This document shows, piece after piece, positions 18,098-27,504 of a stretch of DNA of 64,000 bases. The stretch comes from Helicobacter anseris (lineage in GTDB: Bacteria > Campylobacterota > Campylobacteria > Campylobacterales > Helicobacteraceae): the NCBI RefSeq assembly GCF_003364335.1, contig NZ_NXLX01000004.1, forward strand, positions 28,333 through 92,332, read 5' to 3'. The notes beneath the pieces are model-generated. The model saw nothing but the letters and a program-made list of their open reading frames with translations. It searched no databases and was not told the DNA's origin. Position 1 is the stretch's first letter. Each line of letters opens with the position of its first letter. Both the position numbers and the translations under genes were made by a program.

Positions 18098-19146
18098 GTT
18101 GCCATTTCTTCGACTTCCTTGATAAAAGCTTCTAATAGTTGTTCTTCTGGTAATTTATAAAGTATTTTTCCTTCTTTTATGATTAAACCACTTTTGTTTC
18201 CAAAAGCTATTGCTATATCTGCATGTTTTGCCTCACCAAGTGCATTAACAGCACAACCCATTACACTAACTTGAAGAGGGGTTTTGATATGAGATATTCT
18301 TTTTTCCACCTCTTTGACCATTGTTACAAGATCTGCTTCAAGTCTTCCGCAGGTTGGGCAAGAAATAAGCGTAATACCAGATTTTTGTCTTCCGCTATAT
18401 TGCAAAATGGCTTTAGCAACTCTGATTTCTTCTTCTAGTTCTCCTGTAATAGAAACCCTCATAGTATCTCCTATTCCATCAAGCAAGAGATTCCCTAATG
18501 CCATTGCACTTTTAATACTTGAATGAAATAGCGTTCCAGCTTCTGTAACCCCTAAGTGAAAAGGATAATCTACCAAAGGTCTTAGCATCTTATATGCTTC
18601 AATGGTGCGTTGAACATCACTAGCTTTTAGTGATACTTTAAGATCATAAAAACCAAAATCTTCTAAAAGTTTAATGTTGTATAAAGCCGATTCCACCATT
18701 CCCTTTGGAGTGGCTCCATATTTATTCTCAAATTCTTTTTCTAAACTTCCACCATTTACACCTATCCTAATAGGAATGTTTCTATCCTTGCACGCGTTAG
18801 CAACTGCTTTAATTCTATCTTTATTCCCAATATTACCAGGATTGATTCTGATAGCATCTACACTTTCAGCAGCTATAAGTGCAAGTTTGTAGCGAAAATG
18901 AATATCAGCAATGATTGGTAATGGGGAATGTTTTTTTAACTCTGCAAGTGCCTTGGCATCTTGCTCATCACTCACAGCTACGCGTACAAGGTCTGCGCCA
19001 GCAAAATATAAGCGATTGATTTGCTCTAATGTAGCTTGTATGTCTTTTGTTTTGCTAAAAGTCATGCTTTGTATGCTAATTGGAGAATCTCCTCCTATTT
19101 TTATATTACCAATTTGAATAGTTTTAGTTTTATATCTTGCTTTCAT
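18079..19146 (-). CDS. ispG: 4-hydroxy-3-methylbut-2-enyl diphosphate synthase
   Basis: IspG (GcpE) is the penultimate enzyme of the MEP isoprenoid pathway and uses a [4Fe-4S] cluster. The 355-residue protein has the three cluster cysteines C263, C266 and C298 and the glutamate E305 in NALGEA, which replaces the NGPGE of many other bacteria. ATG 19146 is chosen because AGGA lies 8 bases upstream; codons back to 19176 are in frame but lack a ribosome site. It is a single gene, divergent from the beta-propeller protein. Confidence 0.94.
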   Translation of the reverse strand: MKARYKTKTIQIGNIKIGGDSPISIQSMTFSKTKDIQATLEQINRLYFAGADLVRVAVSDEQDAKALAELKKHSPLPIIADIHFRYKLALIAAESVDAIRINPGNIGNKDRIKAVANACKDRNIPIRIGVNGGSLEKEFENKYGATPKGMVESALYNIKLLEDFGFYDLKVSLKASDVQRTIEAYKMLRPLVDYPFHLGVTEAGTLFHSSIKSAMALGNLLLDGIGDTMRVSITGELEEEIRVAKAILQYSGRQKSGITLISCPTCGRLEADLVTMVKEVEKRISHIKTPLQVSVMGCAVNALGEAKHADIAIAFGNKSGLIIKEGKILYKLPEEQLLEAFIKEVEEMATKREGK

Positions 19147-19205
19147 TTTTAAATTCCTGCATTTTAGTGTAAGCATAATTCTAATATATTTTTATTATTA
19201 GAGAG

Positions 19206-19211
19206 TATAAT
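19206..19211 (+). promoter_or_regulatory. Promoter of the 19238-31800 gene run (-10 box)
   Basis: TATAAT lies 26 bases before the start of the beta-propeller gene, the first of sixteen closely spaced plus-strand genes. A TGAGGAA ribosome site follows at 19224. No convincing -35 box is visible. Confidence 0.6.
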
Positions 19212-19237
19212 AGAAGAACCTTGAATGAGGAAAAAGT

Positions 19238-21370
19238 ATGGAAGATATGGTTTTTAAAATCTACAAAAGCCTAAAATTTTTAAACCCAATACTAAGCGCA
19301 GATATAGATGATAATAGATTGATATTGAGTGATAATGCCTATGGTATTTTTTGTTATTGTATTAACGATGAGAAACTTATTTTTGGAAAAAGAGTTCTTA
19401 AGAATAGTTTAATTCATCACATTTATTCAAAGGCAGTTTGCATATCAGATAAAAAAGTTTTATTATCAGAAGTCAATGGCTTTCATCTTGGAATCTATGA
19501 GATTGTTGATGATAAAGTGGCAATGAGTGAGCGTATTAAATGGCACAAGGCCAATATTAGCTGTGTAGCATTCTCTCCAGATTCTAGTCTTTTTGCCACT
19601 GGGGGAGAGGATGGTAGAGTTTTTATTCATACAACTAAAGATAGGAAATTGTATGCTTTATGTCCCATTCAACCAGATTATATTGCGTGTATGTGTTTTG
19701 ATGCGACAAATTCTTTTTTAGTTTTAAGCGTTTATAATCATAAAATTTTGATTTATGATTTGAAAGCTTGTGAGTTTATATGGGATGTGCAAACCCCAAG
19801 TGTGTGTATAGATATGCATTTTTTTGAGAAAAATAAGAAACTCTTTTATATTTGTAAAGATGGAGAAAGTGGAATTATAGATTTTATATCCAAGGAAAAC
19901 CATATTAAAAAAACTTATGGTGCTTGGTTAAATTGTTGTGTAATTTCAAATCATAAAAATTATGCTTATATTGTTGGCAGGGATAATATTTTTAGAATCC
20001 ATTGTCTTAGAGACAATGAAAATCTCTTTGAACTTCAATTGCCTGATAGCGGGGTGAGTTTTATTGGTGTTTTTGGACATTATATTTGCGTTTGCTTTAT
20101 TAGTGGGAAAGTGATTTTCATTGATGAGGATCATGGAAAGCAGGAGATGTATAAATTTTTGCACAATAAAAATTTTGAGGAAGCAAAAATATTTGCAGAG
20201 GAAAATAATATTTTTTTAAAACTTGATGAAAGATATATTAGCGTAAGAAGTGAGAATTGGAGAGAGGTTTTAGAGGATAGTATTAAGTTATTTGCTAATA
20301 ATCAAATTGAAAATGCATTGCATATCACACAACCTTATTTAGAGGATTCAAAAATCAATAGAGAATTTAAAAGGTATTTGAATCAAAAACAAATATTGTT
20401 GGATTTTTTGGGAGCAATTGAAAATAAATTGTATTGCAAGGCTTATCAAATTGCAGAAAGGCAAAAAGGTTTGAAGGATTTAAGGGTTTTTGATGAGCTT
20501 GAAAATTATTTTGAGAAAATTCTTGAGGCATCAAAAAAGATGTTAGAGCAAGATTATGGGAATCAGATTCTAAGGGTAAAGAAAATATTAGAACCTTTTA
20601 TGCTAATTCCACAGAAAAAAGAAAGAATTGAAATACTGTTTAATCATTTTGATCGGTATATGGATATGGTTAATTGCTTAAAAAATCATTCTTATAAAAA
20701 AGCCTATGAGGTTGCAAAAAAATATCCTTATCTGCAAGCAACAAGAGCATATGCAAAGATTTTTAATCGCTATAAAGAAATATTAGTTTCTTTGCAAAAT
20801 CAAGTTTTGCAAGAAATAGATAAGAATGCTATGGTAGAGCAATTGATGATTTTAGAGGAAGTAGATCTTTTTGCTTTAGAAGTAAAGATGCTTAAGGATT
20901 TCTTTGATGCCCAACAAGCAATGCAAAAAGCCTTTGAATGTAAAAACTACATTGAGTGTTATCAGATTTTGCAAGATCACCCACAGCTGCTCACTTGTAA
21001 ATGTTATCTTGAAATTGAAAGTAGTTTTTTAGTCCTTTTTAAAAAAGCAACAGACTATGCTCAATGTGGTAAAACATCAGAGGTTTATGAAATATTAAAA
21101 GATTTTTTTGTTTTAGGGAAATGGAAAAATAGACTTGATATTATTTTTCAAATTGCCTATTTTTATGAAATAAAAAATGCAACTATGGATAGTAATATTG
21201 ATTGGAAAAAGACTTTGCAGAATTATATTAGTTATTTTGATGAGAGTAATGAATTCAAAGAATTGTGTATGCAAAAAAATCTTGATAAAATTTTAGAAGA
21301 TATTGTTGATATAAAAAAACAAGCAATTGAATACAAAAAAACCATTATAGAGAGGCTTGAAAATGCATGA
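19238..21370 (+). CDS. WD40-type beta-propeller plus alpha-solenoid protein
   Basis: A 710-residue cytoplasmic protein without signal peptide or membrane helix. Residues 1 to about 305 look like seven weak WD40-type blades; the clearest is HKANISCVAFSPDSSLFATGG followed by EDGRVFIH (about 103-130). Residues 320 to 710 are helical throughout, with recurring motifs such as NKLYCKAYQIAERQ, HSYKKAYEVAKKYP and KNYIECYQILQDHP that resemble TPR- or clathrin-like hairpins. It is rich in Cys. It overlaps hypA by 8 bases. I do not recognise a named family; a scaffold role is the most that can be inferred. Confidence 0.7.
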   Translation: MEDMVFKIYKSLKFLNPILSADIDDNRLILSDNAYGIFCYCINDEKLIFGKRVLKNSLIHHIYSKAVCISDKKVLLSEVNGFHLGIYEIVDDKVAMSERIKWHKANISCVAFSPDSSLFATGGEDGRVFIHTTKDRKLYALCPIQPDYIACMCFDATNSFLVLSVYNHKILIYDLKACEFIWDVQTPSVCIDMHFFEKNKKLFYICKDGESGIIDFISKENHIKKTYGAWLNCCVISNHKNYAYIVGRDNIFRIHCLRDNENLFELQLPDSGVSFIGVFGHYICVCFISGKVIFIDEDHGKQEMYKFLHNKNFEEAKIFAEENNIFLKLDERYISVRSENWREVLEDSIKLFANNQIENALHITQPYLEDSKINREFKRYLNQKQILLDFLGAIENKLYCKAYQIAERQKGLKDLRVFDELENYFEKILEASKKMLEQDYGNQILRVKKILEPFMLIPQKKERIEILFNHFDRYMDMVNCLKNHSYKKAYEVAKKYPYLQATRAYAKIFNRYKEILVSLQNQVLQEIDKNAMVEQLMILEEVDLFALEVKMLKDFFDAQQAMQKAFECKNYIECYQILQDHPQLLTCKCYLEIESSFLVLFKKATDYAQCGKTSEVYEILKDFFVLGKWKNRLDIIFQIAYFYEIKNATMDSNIDWKKTLQNYISYFDESNEFKELCMQKNLDKILEDIVDIKKQAIEYKKTIIERLENA

Positions 21371-21725
21371 GTATTCTGTAGTTGCTTCTTTGATTGATTT
21401 GTGTGAAGAAAATGCCAAGAAGCACAATGCAAAGGAAGTGCAAAAGGTTGTTGTGGCTATAGGAGAGCGTAGCGGAATGGATAAGAGTTTATTTATCAGT
21501 GCATTTGAAACTTTTCGTGAGGAAAGTATTTTTTGTAAAAATAGCATCTTAGAGATTTTAGATGAGAAGGTTGAGTTAGAGTGCAAGGATTGTGGTGTTG
21601 TTTTTTATCCTAAAGAGCTTTTATATGGTGAATGTATAAAGTGCGGTAGTAGTCGTTTAGAAATTATAAAGGGTAAAGAAATGCATCTAATGAGTTTAGA
21701 ATTATTGCAGGAAGAGGATTTATGA
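21363..21725 (+). CDS. hypA: Hydrogenase/urease nickel maturation protein
   Basis: HypA delivers nickel to [NiFe]-hydrogenase and, in Helicobacter, to urease. The 120-residue protein starts MHEYSV, whose His2 is the nickel ligand, and has the structural zinc site C74, C77, C91 and C94. ATG 21363 is used, since an earlier in-frame TTG would displace His2. It lies between the solenoid protein and a coiled-coil gene, overlapping both. No other hyp or ure gene is in the window. Confidence 0.93.
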   Translation: MHEYSVVASLIDLCEENAKKHNAKEVQKVVVAIGERSGMDKSLFISAFETFREESIFCKNSILEILDEKVELECKDCGVVFYPKELLYGECIKCGSSRLEIIKGKEMHLMSLELLQEEDL

Positions 21726-22303
21726 AAAATTTTGATTTATTTTTTCAAAAACTTATAGATATTAAAGAAACTTGGGAGATTTATAAGATTTTTGAAAATG
21801 AGCGTGAAAGATTTGTTCAAGAAAGAGAGGAATATCAAATTGAAATACAAAAAGATCAGGAAAAATTACGCCAATATAGAAATGAAATTATAGAGCTAAA
21901 AAATGAGATACAAAGTTTAAAAAAACAAAAAGAAGTTTATGAAAAATCTCTTGAGCTCTTGCAAGAAAAAAAAATTAAACAAAGAATCAAAAATGATATC
22001 AATAAATTATCACAAGAAAAAAAACAATTAAAGGAGAAAAAACAAGAAGTATTGCCTGATGCGCTTTTAGATGTTGAGGTATTTTTAGATAATGGAGAGA
22101 TTAAAAAATTAAAAACAGCACGCAGAATTTATGATGAAAGTTTATTTGCTATGTATCGTATTGCATTAAAGGAGGGAAGAGAGTTTAGAAACAAAATTGC
22201 TGAGTTGGAGCTAGAAAATTCGCAGTTAAAAATTGAATTAAGAGACTTTCATACAGAAATTGTTTTAAAAGAGAGGATGAGTAAAGATGAAAATCTTGGT
22301 TAG
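21722..22303 (+). CDS. Coiled-coil protein of unknown function
   Basis: A 193-residue protein dominated by heptad-like helices (about 25-115 and 150-190), with a short globular segment between (LLDVEVFLDNGEIKKLKTAR). It starts in a 4-base overlap with hypA and ends 17 bases inside lpxB. H. pylori has an uncharacterised gene in the same position (HP0868, from memory). It contains an A9 run at 21966-21974. No enzymatic motif is visible. Confidence 0.7.
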   Translation: MKNFDLFFQKLIDIKETWEIYKIFENERERFVQEREEYQIEIQKDQEKLRQYRNEIIELKNEIQSLKKQKEVYEKSLELLQEKKIKQRIKNDINKLSQEKKQLKEKKQEVLPDALLDVEVFLDNGEIKKLKTARRIYDESLFAMYRIALKEGREFRNKIAELELENSQLKIELRDFHTEIVLKERMSKDENLG

Positions 22304-23351
22304 TGCCTTAGAATCTAGCTCAAATGAACATTTAAAATTTTTATTAAAGGAATTTGCTCAAGATGAAATTGAGCTTTTTGGTATTTTTGATACAAGTTTA
22401 GGGAATCCATTATATAGTCCAAAAGATTTTTCTGTTATGGGATTTGTTGATATTTTTAAGAAGATTCCTTTTTTTTTAAAGGTGCAAAAACAAATGCTTG
22501 AATTGGCAAAAGATGTGGATAAGATATTACTTTTAGATTCTTCTTCTTTTCATATCCCCTTAGCAAAAAAAATTAAAAAAAAATATCCAGATAAACAGAT
22601 TATTTATTACATTCTCCCTCAAGTTTGGGCTTGGAAACCATGGCGTGCAAAAGTTGTTGAAAAATTTTGTGATAGACTTGGTGCAATCTTGCCATTTGAA
22701 GTTGAGTTTTATCAAAAAAAGGCAAAGTATGTAGGACACCCTTTGCTAGATTCTATAAGAAATTTTAAAGAGACTATAGGTGGAGAAGGGATAGTTTTTA
22801 TGCCTGGAAGTAGATTGAGTGAGATTAGAACAACTTTTCCTATTTTTTCTCAGCTTGCAAGGATGTATTTTAGTGATAAGAAAAAAATTTTAGTAGTCCC
22901 AAAGATTTATATGCATATGGATTTAATAGAGCTTTATGGTGATGCAATTAGGGAATTTGAAATTAGCTATGATGCAAATACAAGCTTGCTAAATGCAGAA
23001 TTTGCATTTATATGTAGTGGTACAGCTACATTAGAATCTGCTCTAATAGGCACCCCATTTGTTTTGGCATATAAGACAAAATGGATAGATTATTTTATTT
23101 ATAAAAGCTTAATTAAATTGAAATATATTGGTTTGGCAAATATATTTTTTAATGCTATCTGCAAAGAGAAAGCTGGTCTTGGAAAGAGTTGGATGCATTT
23201 TGAGCTTATACAAAAAGATTTTAATGTAGAGCAACTTTTTTTGGCTTATCAAAATACAAACCGTAATGATTTTTTTGCAAAAAGTAAGAAGATTAGAGAG
23301 TATTTAAAATTTGGCAGTGCAAAAACAATTGCTCAATGGATTAGGGATTGA
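22287..23351 (+). CDS. lpxB: Lipid-A-disaccharide synthase
   Basis: Joins UDP-2,3-diacylglucosamine and lipid X to make the lipid A disaccharide at the cytoplasmic face of the inner membrane. The 354-residue GT-B protein contains YILPQVWAWKPWRA, LPFEVEFY, the phosphate-loop region MPGSRLSEI and SGTATLESAL, all characteristic of LpxB. It overlaps the coiled-coil gene by 17 bases. The downstream heptose genes serve the same LPS pathway. Confidence 0.95.
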   Translation: MKILVSALESSSNEHLKFLLKEFAQDEIELFGIFDTSLGNPLYSPKDFSVMGFVDIFKKIPFFLKVQKQMLELAKDVDKILLLDSSSFHIPLAKKIKKKYPDKQIIYYILPQVWAWKPWRAKVVEKFCDRLGAILPFEVEFYQKKAKYVGHPLLDSIRNFKETIGGEGIVFMPGSRLSEIRTTFPIFSQLARMYFSDKKKILVVPKIYMHMDLIELYGDAIREFEISYDANTSLLNAEFAFICSGTATLESALIGTPFVLAYKTKWIDYFIYKSLIKLKYIGLANIFFNAICKEKAGLGKSWMHFELIQKDFNVEQLFLAYQNTNRNDFFAKSKKIREYLKFGSAKTIAQWIRD

Positions 23352-23400
23352 TTTTATTAAATTGCTTTTTGTATTATATGTTTTTGATTAAGGAGAAGAA

Positions 23401-23886
23401 ATGGCAAAAGAACCTATCACTCAATATGGTTATGAAAAACTTTGTGCTGAACTTAAAGATTTAAAAGAAAATCAGCGTCCAAATATTGTAAAAGAAATAG
23501 ATATCGCAAGGGGTCATGGGGATTTAAAGGAGAATGCAGAATATCATGCTGCTAAGGAAAAACAACTTTTTATTGAAGCAAGAATCAATGACCTGTCTTC
23601 ATTGTTGGCAAATGCACAAATTATTGATCCTTCGGTATTGAATCACGATAAAGTGAGTTTTGGAAGCAGCGTAAAAATCCTAAATCTTGATAGTGAGAAG
23701 ACTTTTTCTTATACAATTGTAGGTAGTATAGAAAGTGATCCTTCTAAAGGTTTGATTTCTTTTGGTTCTCCTATTGCAAAAAGTCTTATTGGAAAGAGTG
23801 TTGGTGATGAGGTTAGTATTGTTTTGCCAAATGGAGAGAATGATTTTGAGATTTTAGAAATTTATTATAAGCCCATAGAGTTTTGA
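23401..23886 (+). CDS. greA: Transcription elongation factor GreA
   Basis: Rescues backtracked RNA polymerase by stimulating transcript cleavage. The 161-residue protein has the N-terminal coiled coil with the tip signature DIARGHGDLKENAEYHAAKE (about 40-60; the catalytic acidic residues D and E lie at its turn) and the FKBP-like C-terminal domain. AAGGAG lies 5 bases upstream of the ATG. The 49-base gap after lpxB is the largest nearby and could hold an internal promoter. Confidence 0.95.
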   Translation: MAKEPITQYGYEKLCAELKDLKENQRPNIVKEIDIARGHGDLKENAEYHAAKEKQLFIEARINDLSSLLANAQIIDPSVLNHDKVSFGSSVKILNLDSEKTFSYTIVGSIESDPSKGLISFGSPIAKSLIGKSVGDEVSIVLPNGENDFEILEIYYKPIEF

Positions 23887-23889
23887 AGC

Positions 23890-24318
23890 ATGAAGGTTAA
23901 AATTAAAAAATTACATAAAGATGCAATAGTTCCACAATATCAGACACAAGGGTCGGCTGGATTTGATTTGCATGCAATTGAAAAATGTGTGCTAAAGGCA
24001 GGTAGTATTGCTTTGATAAAAACAGGTCTTGCTATGGAGATTGATAGTGGTTTTGAGTTACAAATAAGACCTAGAAGTGGCTTAGCATTGAAGAATCAAA
24101 TTACAGTTTTAAATTCCCCAGGAACTATTGATAGTGATTATCGTGGAGAGATTATGGTTATTTTGTGTAATTATTCAAATCAAGACTTTGATATTAAGGA
24201 GGGTGATAGAATTGCTCAAGGAGTAATAGCAAAATATGAGAGAGCAGATTTTGAAGTATGTGCACAGCTTTCTGATACCCAAAGAGGAAGTGGTGGTTTT
24301 GGAAGTAGTGGAGTTTAG
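23890..24318 (+). CDS. dut: dUTP pyrophosphatase
   Basis: Hydrolyses dUTP to dUMP, limiting uracil in DNA and supplying thymidylate synthesis; it completes the route begun by dcd. The 142-residue trimeric-type enzyme shows all five motifs: SAGFDL, PRSGLA, GTIDSDYRGEI, RIAQGVIA and the C-terminal RGSGGFGSSG. It starts 3 bases after greA. The ribosome site is weak, so translation is probably coupled. Confidence 0.95.
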   Translation: MKVKIKKLHKDAIVPQYQTQGSAGFDLHAIEKCVLKAGSIALIKTGLAMEIDSGFELQIRPRSGLALKNQITVLNSPGTIDSDYRGEIMVILCNYSNQDFDIKEGDRIAQGVIAKYERADFEVCAQLSDTQRGSGGFGSSGV

Positions 24319-24334
24319 ATAGAAGGATATTAGG

Positions 24335-24928
24335 ATGAATTTGAAGCAAAATTTAGATGTTGTAAAAAATGAATTTAAATCTGATGAGAAGATTTTTGAG
24401 AGTGCTTTTAGAATCGAGCGTTTTATTAAAAAGTATAAATATTTATTGTTAGGTGTGCTTTTGGTATGCATAGGAATTTTTATATTTTTTCAAATAGATT
24501 CCAAAATACAGGAAAATAGGGCATTGAGAGCTACAGAAGTATTTGATAAACTTTTGATAGAACCTAATAATCAAGCTTTGATTGATGTACTAAAGCAAGA
24601 ATCTCCGCAACTTTATGAAATGTTTAGTTTGTCTCAAGCTATGAAAACATCAGATGAGAAATCTTTGAAAGATTTAAGTAAATCTAAGAATGATTTAGTA
24701 AAAAATTTTGCAAGCTATCAATTAGCTTCTTTGCAAAAAGATGAAGATGCTCTTGGTAGAATCAATACAGATGGTTTTGGTGATTTGGCAAAAATGCAAC
24801 AAGCTTTTTTAAAATTGCAGACAAATGACTACAAAGAGGCAGCTGAGATTTTACAATCCATAGGGCAGGATTCTGTATTAAAAGAAATGGTAAAACTCTT
24901 GTTGCACTATCAATATGGAGCAAAATAA
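24335..24928 (+). CDS. Membrane-anchored YfgM-like protein
   Basis: A 197-residue protein with one transmembrane helix (about 36-53, KYLLLGVLLVCIGIFIFF) and a periplasmic helical domain of TPR-like hairpins. The layout resembles YfgM, a chaperone-network protein at the Sec translocon, but similarity cannot be proven by eye. The gene after it encodes a BamB-like lipoprotein, and yfgM and bamB are also neighbours in enterobacteria, which supports the idea. H. pylori has a hypothetical gene at this position (HP0864, from memory). Confidence 0.6.
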   Translation: MNLKQNLDVVKNEFKSDEKIFESAFRIERFIKKYKYLLLGVLLVCIGIFIFFQIDSKIQENRALRATEVFDKLLIEPNNQALIDVLKQESPQLYEMFSLSQAMKTSDEKSLKDLSKSKNDLVKNFASYQLASLQKDEDALGRINTDGFGDLAKMQQAFLKLQTNDYKEAAEILQSIGQDSVLKEMVKLLLHYQYGAK

Positions 24929-24929
24929 T

Positions 24930-25961
24930 ATGCGAATAAACAATCTTTTTTTTATCGGATTGGTTATTTTTATTTATTTTAGTGGCTGTGCCCAAAGAAA
25001 AAATTTTGAACCTAAGCAAGTTGATGGTTCTGTTATCTTTAATCATTTTTTAAAAAGTGAGCTTGAATGGACAAGTCGTAGTGGTGCAATGCTAAAAAAT
25101 GGTGAGGTGATTACGCAAAATGGCAAGACATTATTGCGCTTAAAAAATAAAGCAAAAATTGTTAATGAAACCAATGAATTTTATATAATTGCCAAGGATT
25201 GTCAGCATATTGAAATTATCAATAAAAACACTCAAGAAACAAAAAAATTTGATATTCCTGCTTGTCTAGTTGCAGCAAATATTAGAGATAATTTTCTAGC
25301 TTTTGTATTGAGGGATAATTCTTATGGAATTATTGATATTATGGAAAAAAAGAGTGTATTTAATGACAAGGGTGCTTCTATCATAGCAGTAAATTCCCTT
25401 ATCGCAAATCCAGTTTTTTTGGATACAAATGTAGTTTTCCCTATGCTAGATGGACAGCTTGTTGTTACTTCATTAAAGGATATGAAAGTTCAAAGAGTTG
25501 TGATTGTTAATTCAGATCAGTTTTTTAGTAATGTTATTTTTTTGCAATCCCAAGATTCTAAAATATTAACCGCAACACAAAAAAAAGTAATGACTTTAGC
25601 AGATGGAAAAACATTCTCGTATGAAGCAAATATCAAAGATGTAAAATTTTATCAAGGGCATTATTATGTTTTAACTTTGGAGGGAAAGATTGTTGAGTTG
25701 GATACTACAATGCGTGTTTTAAATGAAGTAGAGTTACCATTTGCTTTATTGAGTGGCATTGTAATTGCAGAAGATAAGCTTTTTACAATGGAAAGGCAGG
25801 GTTATCTTATCGAACTTGACTTAAAAGATTTTTCTTATAAGACTTATTTCTTGCAAAATATTTTAGGTAAAGTTTTGGGAAATGGTATTGTTTTTTATGA
25901 TAATAAAAGAATTTATTATGACAAATATTATTTGGATTTTTCACGAGATTGGAAAAAATGA
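24930..25961 (+). CDS. BamB-like lipoprotein (beta-propeller)
   Basis: A 343-residue lipoprotein. The signal peptide ends in the lipobox FSGC with lipidated C20, and the mature part is built of repeated four-strand sheets, as in PQQ-type propellers. ATG 24930 is preferred over an upstream frame extension because TGGAG lies 9 bases before it and the signal peptide then starts properly. BamB, a subunit of the outer-membrane assembly machine, is the closest architectural match. Identity rests on fold impression and context, not on a diagnostic motif. Confidence 0.6.
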   Translation: MRINNLFFIGLVIFIYFSGCAQRKNFEPKQVDGSVIFNHFLKSELEWTSRSGAMLKNGEVITQNGKTLLRLKNKAKIVNETNEFYIIAKDCQHIEIINKNTQETKKFDIPACLVAANIRDNFLAFVLRDNSYGIIDIMEKKSVFNDKGASIIAVNSLIANPVFLDTNVVFPMLDGQLVVTSLKDMKVQRVVIVNSDQFFSNVIFLQSQDSKILTATQKKVMTLADGKTFSYEANIKDVKFYQGHYYVLTLEGKIVELDTTMRVLNEVELPFALLSGIVIAEDKLFTMERQGYLIELDLKDFSYKTYFLQNILGKVLGNGIVFYDNKRIYYDKYYLDFSRDWKK

Positions 25962-26593
25962 TATTTTGCGATATTGGTAATACTTACTTTCATTTTTATG
26001 ATACAAAAAGCATTTGGAAAGTTGCGCCTGAAAATCTTGATAAAAAGTTTTTAACTTCCCAAGTTTATTATATTAGTGTTTGTAAAGAGCATGAGCAAAA
26101 GTTGCTAAAATTACAGCATCATGCGCGCAATATTGCAGAATATATTGAAATTGATACATTATATGTTGGAATGGGAATTGATAGAAAAGCTGCTTGTTTG
26201 AGTATTTTTGATGGGGTAGTTGTGGATGCTGGAAGTGCAATTACTATTGATGTTATGCATGAAGGGATGCATTTGGGCGGTTGTATTTTGCCAGGATTGT
26301 TTGCTTACATGCATGGTTATGCTAGTATTTCACCCGTTTTAAAAAAATCTTTTAATTTTAATTTAAATCTTGATGATCTGCCTCAAAATACCCAAGATGC
26401 GATAAGTTTTGGAGTTTTTAAAAGTTTGAAGGGAATAATTGAATCTATGGCAAAAAATAAAAAGATTTTTTTTACAGGGGGAGATGGAAAATTTTTATCA
26501 AAATTTTTTAATAACAGCATTTATGATGAAATGCTCATATTTAGAGGAATGGAAAAAACTTTCAAAGACATTTGTAGTAAGGAAATAAAATGA
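25958..26593 (+). CDS. coaX: Type III pantothenate kinase
   Basis: Phosphorylates pantothenate, the first step of coenzyme A synthesis. The 211-residue ASKHA-fold protein has the phosphate-binding start MIFCDIGNT, the central VVDAGSAITIDV (the conserved D-GTA-T region reads DAGSAIT) and a late FFTGGDG loop. ATG 25958 overlaps the previous stop codon by 4 bases; an in-frame TTG at 25949 is less likely. H. pylori has the same enzyme type in the same order. Confidence 0.92.
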   Translation: MIFCDIGNTYFHFYDTKSIWKVAPENLDKKFLTSQVYYISVCKEHEQKLLKLQHHARNIAEYIEIDTLYVGMGIDRKAACLSIFDGVVVDAGSAITIDVMHEGMHLGGCILPGLFAYMHGYASISPVLKKSFNFNLNLDDLPQNTQDAISFGVFKSLKGIIESMAKNKKIFFTGGDGKFLSKFFNNSIYDEMLIFRGMEKTFKDICSKEIK

Positions 26594-27195
26594 CAATCGC
26601 ATTGCCAAAAGGAAGAATAGCTGATGATACTTTGAGGATATTTTCATCTATATTGGGGGAAGAATTTTTATTTGATGATAGAAAATTGATTTTACAAAAA
26701 GGAAATTTTTCTTTTTTGTTGGTAAGAAATCAAGATGTGCCAACTTATGTTTATCATCAAGCTGCTGATATTGGTGTTGTGGGTCTTGATGTTTTGGAAG
26801 AAAGCAAGATTGATGTTTTAAAAATATTGGATATGCGTATTGGAAGATGTAAAATAGTTGTAGGTTCAGAAATTGGAAAGCCCATAGATTATACAAAATC
26901 GCATATTAAGATAGCTACAAAAATGCCGCGTATTACTCAAGAATATTTTTCTAAAAAAGCAATCGCAGTAGATGTAATCAAACTTTATGGTTCTATAGAA
27001 TTAGCGCCGTTAGTGGGGTTAAGTGACGGGATTGTTGATATTGTAGAAACAGGAACTACGATGAGGCAAAATAATCTAGAAATTGATTCAGTTATTATGG
27101 AATCTAGCGTTTTTTTAATAGCTAATAAAAATAGTTTTTTTTCTAAGAAAAGGGAAATATTACAATTGCAAGAGAAGATTAAAGGTTTTTTATGA
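26590..27195 (+). CDS. hisG: ATP phosphoribosyltransferase, short form
   Basis: Catalyses the first step of histidine synthesis (ATP + PRPP). At 201 residues it is the short HisG form that lacks the regulatory C-terminal domain and depends on HisZ in other bacteria. It has the ALPKGR start, the PRPP-binding region (DGIVDIVETGTTMR, about 146-159) and IGVVGLDVL. It overlaps coaX and the following gene by 4 bases each. No hisZ or other his gene is in this window, so its partners must lie elsewhere. Confidence 0.92.
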   Translation: MTIALPKGRIADDTLRIFSSILGEEFLFDDRKLILQKGNFSFLLVRNQDVPTYVYHQAADIGVVGLDVLEESKIDVLKILDMRIGRCKIVVGSEIGKPIDYTKSHIKIATKMPRITQEYFSKKAIAVDVIKLYGSIELAPLVGLSDGIVDIVETGTTMRQNNLEIDSVIMESSVFLIANKNSFFSKKREILQLQEKIKGFL

Positions 27196-27503
27196 AATTT
27201 TTAGCTTTGAGTTTTTTACTTTTGACAAGTCTTTTTGCTCAATGGCAAATGTTTGCAGACAAACAAGATACCTATCTTTATAATACTCAGACAGGAGAGG
27301 TATATGTAAAACATAAAAGGGGAGGTGAGAATTATAAAGATGTATTTATCAAGATGCCAAAAGGAATTGTCTCTATTGAAGAGCTTGGCAGTGAATTATC
27401 TCCATCTAATGCTTCAAAAAATTCTCAAAAAGATTTGCAATTAGAGAGCATAAAAAAGGCACAAGAAATGTTGCAAAAATCAATTGATACTGGAGAAATG
27501 TGA
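27192..27503 (+). CDS. Small exported protein of unknown function
   Basis: A 103-residue protein with a signal peptide (MKFLALSFLLLTSLFA). A short beta-rich region (about 18-60; DTYLYNTQTGEVYVKHKRGG) and a polar helical tail follow. It overlaps hisG by 4 bases and ends one base before the SafE-like gene. The beta part resembles the small domains that bind or cap membrane partners, but I do not recognise it. Periplasmic location is inferred. Confidence 0.6.
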   Translation: MKFLALSFLLLTSLFAQWQMFADKQDTYLYNTQTGEVYVKHKRGGENYKDVFIKMPKGIVSIEELGSELSPSNASKNSQKDLQLESIKKAQEMLQKSIDTGEM

Positions 27504-27504
27504 T

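Noticed and set aside
21966..21974. A9 run in the coiled-coil gene, and a similar A9 run in lpxB, as phase switches
   Set aside because: Such A runs are common in Lys-rich, AT-rich genes; lpxB is essential in most LPS bacteria and an off state is implausible.
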